A stretch of DNA of 45,134 nucleotides from an uncultured Christensenellaceae bacterium (lineage in GTDB: Bacteria; Bacillota; Clostridia; Christensenellales; Borkfalkiaceae), in NCBI GenBank assembly GCA_910588615.1, contig CAJUOI010000018.1, forward strand, positions 1 to 45,134. Reading direction: 5' to 3'. The notes below the pieces were generated by a model that had not been told where the DNA came from, searched no databases, and saw only the letters and a list, made by a program, of their open reading frames with translations. This document shows, in pieces, positions 41,401 to 45,134 of the stretch (positions within the stretch are counted from its first letter, which is position 1; every line of letters begins with the position of its first letter). The translations under genes and the position numbers were made by a program.

Positions 41401-42257
41401 GTGTGAACGTTTTCCACGTCCGTCTTGAATTCCTTATAGGTCGCCGTACCCGCGTTTGCCGCGTTCGAAGCGTTGGTAAGGCTGACGGCAAGAGCCGCAT
41501 CCTTATTTGCAGCCGTGATTTCCGTAACCGAATAGGGAATGGCAAGCGTAATACGGTAACCCGCAACGTGCACTCCGTCGATCGTCAGGTATTTCGCCTC
41601 CGCCGTAACGCCCGAATCGGTAACGGTTTCCGTCGTTTTCAGATTTTTGACGGATACGCGCCCCGCAACGTCCGCCAACACGGCAATCGTGCCGTCGGAA
41701 TACCCCTTTACGCGCTGTACTTTGGAAACGCGGACTTCGATTCCGTCGTTCTGATAGATGTTACCCTTGGAAAATACCTCTTTATCCTCCACGTTAACCA
41801 CTATATTTAACGCATTTTCGCCGTAGCTGATCGTCCAATGCGACTTTGCATTGCGTTCCGTAATCGTAAGCGCCGTATCCGCGAAAGACGTTATCGTTTC
41901 CGTTCCTTCGGGAAGCGGTTCGTTCACTTCTTCCCAATTCGCCGTAAAAGTTACGTTTTTCTCCGGCATCGTGTACTCGGCGCCTGCCTTATAGCTCGCC
42001 GTGCCGTCGCTCCATTCAGTAAACGTATAGCCGTCCCGCTCGAACGTGTCGGCAGCAAGAAGATTGAATTTATCCCCCTTCTTGTACGACGCCGTCTGCG
42101 TTTCGCCGTAAGCATCGTCCGCGCCCGCAACGTACGTTACCGTGTACTGCTGCTCGGTTTTGCCGTTGTCTTTACCGCACGCGACTGCACCGAATAGCGT
42201 ACACACGCCGACAAGCGCCATCAACGCGGCAGCAACCTTTCTGCCTGTCTTGCTCAT
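38499..42257 (-). CDS. Multidomain SGNH/GDSL hydrolase lipoprotein with repeated carbohydrate-binding modules
   Basis: This 1252-residue surface protein has the lipobox AVAC (C27). An InlB-type beta repeat (about 38-110) comes first, then a CBM9-like domain (about 118-290) and beta-rich module A1 (about 331-512). The SGNH hydrolase domain (about 513-695) has GDS at 523-525, GG at 550-551, GVND with N580, and DGLHYD with D671 and H674. Module A2 (about 738-905) and two more CBM9-like domains (about 907-1070, 1085-1245; VDGNINDW and VDGDLSDW) follow. SGNH enzymes in glycan loci are often acetyl esterases. The module order suggests deacetylation of a polymer held at the surface. GGAGGAG precedes the ATG. 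The gene is read after lacI and before the transporter. Confidence 0.9.
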   Translation of the reverse strand: MSKTGRKVAAALMALVGVCTLFGAVACGKDNGKTEQQYTVTYVAGADDAYGETQTASYKKGDKFNLLAADTFERDGYTFTEWSDGTASYKAGAEYTMPEKNVTFTANWEEVNEPLPEGTETITSFADTALTITERNAKSHWTISYGENALNIVVNVEDKEVFSKGNIYQNDGIEVRVSKVQRVKGYSDGTIAVLADVAGRVSVKNLKTTETVTDSGVTAEAKYLTIDGVHVAGYRITLAIPYSVTEITAANKDAALAVSLTNASNAANAGTATYKEFKTDVENVHTYFAVTDDNAYAENPDVIFAKNWGDAGSMKASRSWNVDSDDGSEAAHIFMEGNDYQDNYIYMYRSDETNMYAEMKIAVKGVMKMSNDKYDEWPKFGLTMTTTDGQTGFFYYVDAASNAATGAINSNAVNLGINKRTGGGWENGWSSIGKTVGTDASVYQGDNYITLGIYRQGGIFKLCLNGEEIYTYTCGIKENDIAYVGLASFNIKLDVKDYSVKTDAETLDKFKVQNTTIDHLFIGDSYVDTAFWYSFANQFGNLSAVNMGVGGTQIGYWTGMVGAVKALYTPSNIVVHIGVNDIDDGNTTGKTAITRLETMLDAYHEAFPEAKIYYITVEHNMMFTEKWAEYDVLNDWARDEVKNRQYLEVIDMAALITADENGSTQYWFGLDGLHYDVDGYGLWNKEICKALGITDRISSNGFGDITSEGAPAFSYTAGWTVDANGVAHNAGNSYNRIGMESQLYLSNSYDANVYAEVEVSAAKCYAVDDYPKLGIAIRNERGTWFYALDAQKGNYQNDWTNVLYRPENYSSQWREEFKAWQNVGGAYRYSEGEFTKLVIAKYGTDLHLFGNNGRYVNSLYGVFGADEKVAVSVFAFNMDMYAKNAVVLTGDEAVAKFNSLKVYERAEGKSVDGNINDWTAEEKAYSIVIPATDGRSVTVYATLRDDGLYLFYDVIHNTFKTDDKAWHVNTNLEFRLACDGGLQRFASADGQMSRYEAATRQVVESKFVSVKEGSKQHTTAEVFVPYMAMDGVDKTSEKIMAGFAWKTGGENDTAWANGDFWYMPEADPGMRNVVVTQSGIKGGKARTVDGDLSDWTLTSAGANEGITAKMATLYNDEGLFVALELKSTAFNVTATNRDGDWWKNTNIEVRAVATNYEPVVARIMTYGGSLYHTGRVSSAAMKYTPTEEEGGEATLSIEFFIASEILSQSVSVGDGQLTIGRIAGQIYGTAATNSYNIFGSDIVVTKTVASAQ

Positions 42258-42320
42258 AACAACTCCTCCTTATCTTCTCTATTTCCTCGCCTTACGGCGT
42301 TGAAACCTATTAATTGTTTT

Positions 42321-42367
42321 TGCGCTGCTCTTGAACGAGAGCAGCGCAGAAGGGACGTCCCTTCTGC
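42321..42367. repeat. Two abutting perfect inverted repeats in the SGNH leader
   Basis: The first is an 11-bp stem with a 6-nt loop (TGCGCTGCTCT-TGAACG-AGAGCAGCGCA, 42321-42348). The second is a 22-bp palindrome (42346-42367, core AGAAGGGACGTCCCTTCT). They share 3 nt, so they cannot both form fully. Neither has a T-tract in either direction, so they are not plain terminators. They could stabilise the downstream mRNA, block readthrough or bind a protein. The whole gap 42258-42449 contains no ORF. Confidence 0.6.
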
Positions 42368-42369
42368 TT

Positions 42370-42388
42370 TTCCGTTATCGTTAACGAA
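42370..42388. promoter_or_regulatory. Second, one-base-shorter LacI-type operator copy
   Basis: TTCCGTTATCGTTAACGAA matches the 20-bp operator at 44322-44341 except that one G of the right half is missing. It lies between lacI and the SGNH gene, about 113 nt upstream of the latter's ATG. No strong promoter accompanies it, so it may control an as yet unseen promoter, act as a roadblock, or serve as a loop partner of the upstream operator. Confidence 0.7.
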
Positions 42389-42449
42389 TTAAAAATTTTT
42401 TCATCGGAAACCCGCTCGGGATTCCTCTTTTCTCCCTATATTTGCTCCT

Positions 42450-43427
42450 CTATGCCGTTTCCCCTTCCACGAGAAACACACCTTGCCTCTCCGAAACGCT
42501 CCCTGCGCCGCCACCCTCCACGCGGGCTACGATTATTTCCGCCGCCCGTTCCGCCATGCGCATCTTGTCGGTGCCGATCGTCGTCAAGCGGTTCGGAATG
42601 TGGATTTCTTGCTGGATATTATCATACCCCACCACCTTTACGGGCGGAATTTTATTGTTTGCAAGATAGTGCTGAATCGTAAACGCCAGCATATCGTTAA
42701 AGCAGAACACCCCGTCGGGTGCATCCGACGATGCAAACAGCTCTTTCAGTCGCGCCTCCAACGTGCTCGGGTCGGCGTCCAGTACCACGGGTGCGGAAAA
42801 GCCCTGCCGTTCAAGCGCTTTCGTAAAGCCGTTGTATCTGTCGAACGCACACGCAATGTTCAGCGATTCGGTGAGATAGCAGAATCTTTTGCAACCCACC
42901 GCAATCAGCTTTTCCGCCGCGTATCGTCCGCCCGCTTCGTCATCCGTGTAGATGCAGTCGATATTGCTCTCTTCCGTGCGCCGTCCGAACAACAGAACGG
43001 GCACGCCGTAATCCTTTATGAGCGATGCGATTTCGCCGTCAGGCTCGAGAAAGCTGATAATTCCGTCCACGTTGTGCGACAGTGCGAACTCGTAAGTTTC
43101 TCTGCCGAACTTAAACGCGGGCAGGGAAATCGCCAATAAACTGTATCCGCGGCGGCGCAGCTCTCGCTGCAAGTAGTCCACCGTAATGGAGTAGTATACG
43201 TTCATCAGGTTGTCGTACACGACGCCGATCAGTTTGCCGTTGCCGCCGCGCAGAGAACTTGCGGTATTGTTTTTTACGTAATTCAATTCTCTTGCAATGC
43301 GCAGTACGCGCTCCCGTGTTTCTTCCGAAACTTCGGGGGCGTTGCGGATCGCGCGCGATACGGTCTGCGGCGTTACGTTTGCAGCACGCGCCACGTCTAT
43401 CATCGTAACTCGGGTCTTCTTTTCCAT
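42450..43427 (-). CDS. LacI-family transcriptional regulator of the glycan locus
   Basis: Counted from the ATG at 43427, this 325-residue repressor has the LacI helix-turn-helix (TMIDVARAANVTPQTVSRAIRN, about 8-29) and the hinge helix region with ASSLRGG. A periplasmic-binding-protein-like ligand domain (GVVYDNLMNVYYS...) follows. An upstream in-frame start overlaps the GH43 gene and lacks the family pattern. The chosen ATG follows the GH43 stop by 2 nt (coupling). It is co-transcribed with GH43 from a promoter that carries a 20-bp palindrome at its start, so it probably controls itself. The inducer is likely a sugar released from the polymer. Confidence 0.93.
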   Translation of the reverse strand: MEKKTRVTMIDVARAANVTPQTVSRAIRNAPEVSEETRERVLRIARELNYVKNNTASSLRGGNGKLIGVVYDNLMNVYYSITVDYLQRELRRRGYSLLAISLPAFKFGRETYEFALSHNVDGIISFLEPDGEIASLIKDYGVPVLLFGRRTEESNIDCIYTDDEAGGRYAAEKLIAVGCKRFCYLTESLNIACAFDRYNGFTKALERQGFSAPVVLDADPSTLEARLKELFASSDAPDGVFCFNDMLAFTIQHYLANNKIPPVKVVGYDNIQQEIHIPNRLTTIGTDKMRMAERAAEIIVARVEGGGAGSVSERQGVFLVEGETA

Positions 43428-43429
43428 AT

Positions 43430-44308
43430 TTATAAGATAATATGAAATTTTCCGTCGGCGGTGATTTCCGCTTCCGCAATGCAAGCCCTGCGGTTTCCGC
43501 TCGGCTTTTCCGGATCGGTGTGAATGTGAAAAGCCGTCATCAGTTTTCCTTCTTTACTGTAAAAGAAACTATTGTGTCCGGGGCCCGAAAAATTTTCCGC
43601 CTTGACGAGGACGGGCGCTTCATACTTCCGAAAAGGTCCCGTCGGAGAATCGGCGACGGCGCACCCGACGCAATAATCGGCGCAGTCAAAACAGTTCACC
43701 GAGTAGTTCAAATAGTATTTGCCATTTTCCTTTAATAATACGGGACCTTCGTTCCACTGCCAATTTTTGTCGTGCGAGGTCTCGTAGGGCAGGTCAGGCG
43801 TGGTAACCATGACGGGCTCGGTTAACAGCGATTTATAGTCGGGCGCGATTTCGGCAACGTAAATCTGGCTCGTATGCACGCCGTTGATAATATTTTCGCT
43901 GCAATCGCGGGCAAAATAAATATATTCCTTTCCGTCGTCGTCCGAAAGCAACGTCGCGTCGATTGCGGCATAACCCAAATCGAAAAGCGGTCCGTCAGTC
44001 AAATCTTTAAATTCCCCCTCGGGACTGTCGGAAACGGCTACCCCGATGCGCAGACTGTGATTTTTTGCCTGCCGCGCGGTATAAAACATATAATATTTTC
44101 CGCGACGGAAATAGACCTCGGGCGCCCAAAAACAATTTTCCGCCCAAGGACTGTTGCGGTAACAGTAACCGATTTTCGTCCAATCAACGAGATTTTTAGA
44201 TTTATAACACAAAAAACCGTCGGGAGCGGAAGTTGCCACCATATAATATACGTCCCCTACCCGATAAACAAACGGATCTCCGATGTTTGTAATTTGTGTC
44301 TCGATCAT
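43430..44308 (-). CDS. Cytoplasmic GH43 family glycoside hydrolase
   Basis: This 292-residue single-domain GH43 enzyme has no signal peptide, so it acts on imported oligosaccharides. The family pattern is complete: base D11 in NIGDPFVYRV, WAPEVYF, AIDATLLSDDDGKEYIYF with the pKa-tuning Asp, and NEGPVLL with the acid Glu. It is shorter than many GH43 enzymes and lacks the C-terminal sandwich. Alpha-L-arabinofuranosidase and beta-xylosidase are the usual activities. The ATG has GAGG 8 nt upstream and follows the operator. Confidence 0.9.
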   Translation of the reverse strand: MIETQITNIGDPFVYRVGDVYYMVATSAPDGFLCYKSKNLVDWTKIGYCYRNSPWAENCFWAPEVYFRRGKYYMFYTARQAKNHSLRIGVAVSDSPEGEFKDLTDGPLFDLGYAAIDATLLSDDDGKEYIYFARDCSENIINGVHTSQIYVAEIAPDYKSLLTEPVMVTTPDLPYETSHDKNWQWNEGPVLLKENGKYYLNYSVNCFDCADYCVGCAVADSPTGPFRKYEAPVLVKAENFSGPGHNSFFYSKEGKLMTAFHIHTDPEKPSGNRRACIAEAEITADGKFHIIL

Positions 44309-44321
44309 AATTTTTACCTCG

Positions 44322-44341
44322 TTCCGTTATCGTTAACGGAA
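44322..44341. promoter_or_regulatory. LacI-type operator at the GH43-lacI transcription start
   Basis: TTCCGTTATCGTTAACGGAA is a palindrome with half-sites TTCCGTTA/TAACGGAA and one mismatched pair in the centre. It covers about +5 to +24 relative to the predicted start, a classic repressor position. The central CG and the overall symmetry fit LacI-family operators, and the repressor gene is second in the transcript. Confidence 0.85.
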
Positions 44342-44352
44342 ATTACATTTAT

Positions 44353-44381
44353 ACTATAACACAAGATAAAAGCTTTGTCAA
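44353..44381 (-). promoter_or_regulatory. Promoter of the GH43-lacI glycan operon
   Basis: Minus-strand TTGACA (44376-44381) and TATAGT (44353-44358) with a 17-bp spacer. This is the only strong promoter seen for the 14-kb locus down to the GH2 gene. The stretch 44382-44517 upstream is A/T-rich with nothing recognised. Confidence 0.9.
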
Positions 44382-44517
44382 TACCCTTTGGAAAAATTTT
44401 TCAAAAATTTTTTAAATTTCACAAAGGTCATTGCGGACGGATTTTTTCGGACTGCCCGACGCAGGCGTTTTCTTTGTTTTCAGTGTAAAAATTTTTGTAT
44501 TTTACCTTGATTATCGC

Positions 44518-44546
44518 TTGACTTATTAACGGTAATTTTATATACT
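44518..44546 (+). promoter_or_regulatory. Promoter of the tRNA-Thr locus
   Basis: TTGACT (44518-44523) and TATACT (44541-44546) with a 17-bp spacer precede the tRNA-Thr-like relic and the intact tRNA-Thr by 11 and 113 nt. Confidence 0.8.
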
Positions 44547-44557
44547 GAGATGGTCGT

Positions 44558-44610
44558 GCTGCTGTGGCTCAGTCGGTAGAGCACGTCCTTGGTAAGGATA
44601 AACAGCAGCC
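44558..44610 (+). pseudogene. tRNA-Thr-like sequence lacking the T arm
   Basis: The first 43 nt match the intact tRNA-Thr 50 nt downstream except at a few positions. The D arm and an anticodon loop TTGGTAA (GGU) are present. Instead of variable loop and T arm, AA is followed directly by CAGCAGC, which pairs perfectly with the 5' GCTGCTG. The anticodon stem has one mismatch and one wobble. Without a T arm it cannot be a normal bacterial tRNA. A small hairpin (GAGGG-CGCGT-CCCTC, 44615-44629) follows, then the real gene. Confidence 0.75.
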
Positions 44611-44659
44611 AAACGAGGGCGCGTCCCTCTCGCAAAAAATGGACGCAAAAACTTAATAC

Positions 44660-44735
<76 letters not shown>

Positions 44736-44736
44736 C

Positions 44737-44766
44737 AAAACCACCAGATTTGGTGGTTTTTTCTTT
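44737..44766. terminator. Terminator after tRNA-Thr
   Basis: AAAACCACCA-GATT-TGGTGGTTTTTT is an intrinsic terminator on the plus strand. In the minus direction the same hairpin is followed by TTTT, so it could also stop a transcript coming from the right. Confidence 0.9.
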
Positions 44767-44861
44767 GTTTTTACCCCTAAATACGGCTATCGAAAAAACG
44801 TCCGAAAAAAAGGTAGTCAAAAGTCAGTCAAATGGTAGTCAGAAAATCAATGAATATTACA
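44738..44861 (-). ncRNA. Candidate small RNA from the minus strand
   Basis: A consensus minus-strand promoter (44868-44896) would start a transcript near 44861, and the first hairpin it meets is at 44737-44766, giving about 120 nt. The segment has no ORF and carries two TGACTACC repeats. This is an inference from signals only. It could also be the left end of a longer, regulated element. Confidence 0.35.
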
Positions 44862-45058
44862 GTCAAAATCATACCACTCCCGCCGCCGTTTGTCAATCGT
44901 TCTAAAACTGCCTAAAACGCCCTAATTCTGCCCTTGTGGTAGTCAATGGTAACCAAAGAAACGTCCGAATTTTTTGCCTTTCGGCGTTTGTGGGTAGCAC
45001 AAAGAAAATCGCAAGTCAACGGAAAAAATTATTGCTTAAAACTTTATAATGGTAGTCA
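44812..45058. repeat. Four direct copies of GGTAGTCA beside tRNA-Thr
   Basis: Exact copies start at 44812, 44834, 44938 and 45051, all in the same direction. Three of them read TGGTAGTCA. An extra partial copy (AGTCAGTCA) lies between the first two. Short same-direction repeats next to a tRNA gene are what integrase arm-binding sites look like. They could equally bind a regulator. Confidence 0.65.
44868..44896 (-). promoter_or_regulatory. Strong minus-strand promoter in the right-edge intergenic region
   Basis: Minus-strand TTGACA (44891-44896) and TATGAT (44868-44873) with a 17-bp spacer. It points toward the tRNA-Thr terminator and not toward any protein gene. Confidence 0.75.
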
Positions 45059-45059
45059 G

Positions 45060-45094
45060 AGCCGAATGGGTGCATAACCTGTTCGGCTTTTTTT
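45060..45094 (+). terminator. Terminator at the right edge
   Basis: AGCCGAA (45060-45066) and TTCGGCT (45082-45088) form a 7-bp stem followed by a run of seven T on the plus strand. An alternative pairing GCATAAC/GTTATGC (45072-45078, 45095-45101) overlaps it, so two exclusive structures are possible. No gene upstream of it on the plus strand explains it. Confidence 0.7.
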
Positions 45095-45134
45095 GTTATG
45101 CAATATTTTTTTCTGATTCGTTGACTTCCGTGTA

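Larger units (their letters stand above)
44767..45134. other. Gene-free stretch at the right edge
   Basis: No convincing coding region is visible on either strand. It holds four GGTAGTCA repeats, two AACGTCCGAA repeats (near 44797 and 44960), a minus-strand promoter and a plus-strand terminator. The pattern beside a tRNA 3' end suggests the margin of an integrated element. Confidence 0.6.

Noticed and set aside
42321..42348. Intrinsic terminator of lacI
   Set aside because: The stem is strong, but what follows on the minus strand is AAAAAC and not a T-tract, so termination is not supported.
44812..45058. CRISPR array from the GGTAGTCA repeats
   Set aside because: The repeats are only 8 nt, the spacing is irregular (22, 104, 113 nt) and no cas genes are present.

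Overview
The window looks like the chromosome of a low-to-medium GC member of the Bacillota, most likely an uncultured gut-type Clostridia. The evidence is the gene order yicC-gmk-rpoZ-priA-def-fmt-rsmB-rlmN-rpe-thiN-rpmB-asp23-fakA-recG, which follows the Bacillus/Clostridia arrangement, together with NfnAB, many near-consensus sigma-A promoters with 17-bp spacers, and GGAGG ribosome binding sites. Family-level placement is a guess.

Left part (1-12006). Two tRNA genes (Arg, partial; Gly) lie on the minus strand. A plus-strand ABC exporter (ATPase plus FtsX-type permease) follows and ends at a terminator shared with the convergent tmRNA gene, whose reading frame encodes an unusually long, Arg-rich tag. 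Next on the minus strand are nfnB and nfnA (electron-bifurcating transhydrogenase), an iron alcohol dehydrogenase, recG, fakA and asp23. rpmB points the other way.

Central part (12049-28217). A compact minus-strand operon runs from a promoter before yicC through gmk, rpoZ, priA, def, fmt, rsmB, an alpha/beta hydrolase, rlmN, rpe, thiN, a tiny 22-codon ORF and an M19 dipeptidase. Many junctions overlap by 4 nt. The tiny ORF sits exactly where spoVM sits in Bacillus and resembles SpoVM in its C-terminal half. Upstream lie ligA and pcrA, a small unknown gene, and rpsU with its own promoter and terminator.

Right part (28218-44400). This is a carbohydrate-use locus, all on the minus strand. In transcription order it contains a cytoplasmic GH43 enzyme, a LacI repressor, a 1252-residue multidomain SGNH-hydrolase lipoprotein, a solute-binding lipoprotein, two MalF/MalG-type permeases, a GH43 lipoprotein and a GH2 enzyme. 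It is followed by a separately promoted winged-helix regulator and a sugar isomerase. No ATPase is present. A 20-bp palindromic operator lies just after the promoter of the GH43-lacI unit and a near copy lies before the SGNH gene, so LacI probably controls the whole locus. The two large lipoproteins share a repeated beta-rich module (three copies in total). Polymer binding and trimming at the surface, uptake of oligosaccharides and cytoplasmic hydrolysis would follow. The chemistry (GH43 + GH2 + esterase) suggests a decorated plant polysaccharide such as arabinoxylan or a pectic side chain.

Right edge (44400-45134). One promoter precedes a tRNA-Thr-like relic that lacks its T arm and then an intact tRNA-Thr. 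Beyond them is a gene-free stretch with four copies of GGTAGTCA, a strong minus-strand promoter and a terminator. This may be the edge of an integrated element or a small-RNA locus.
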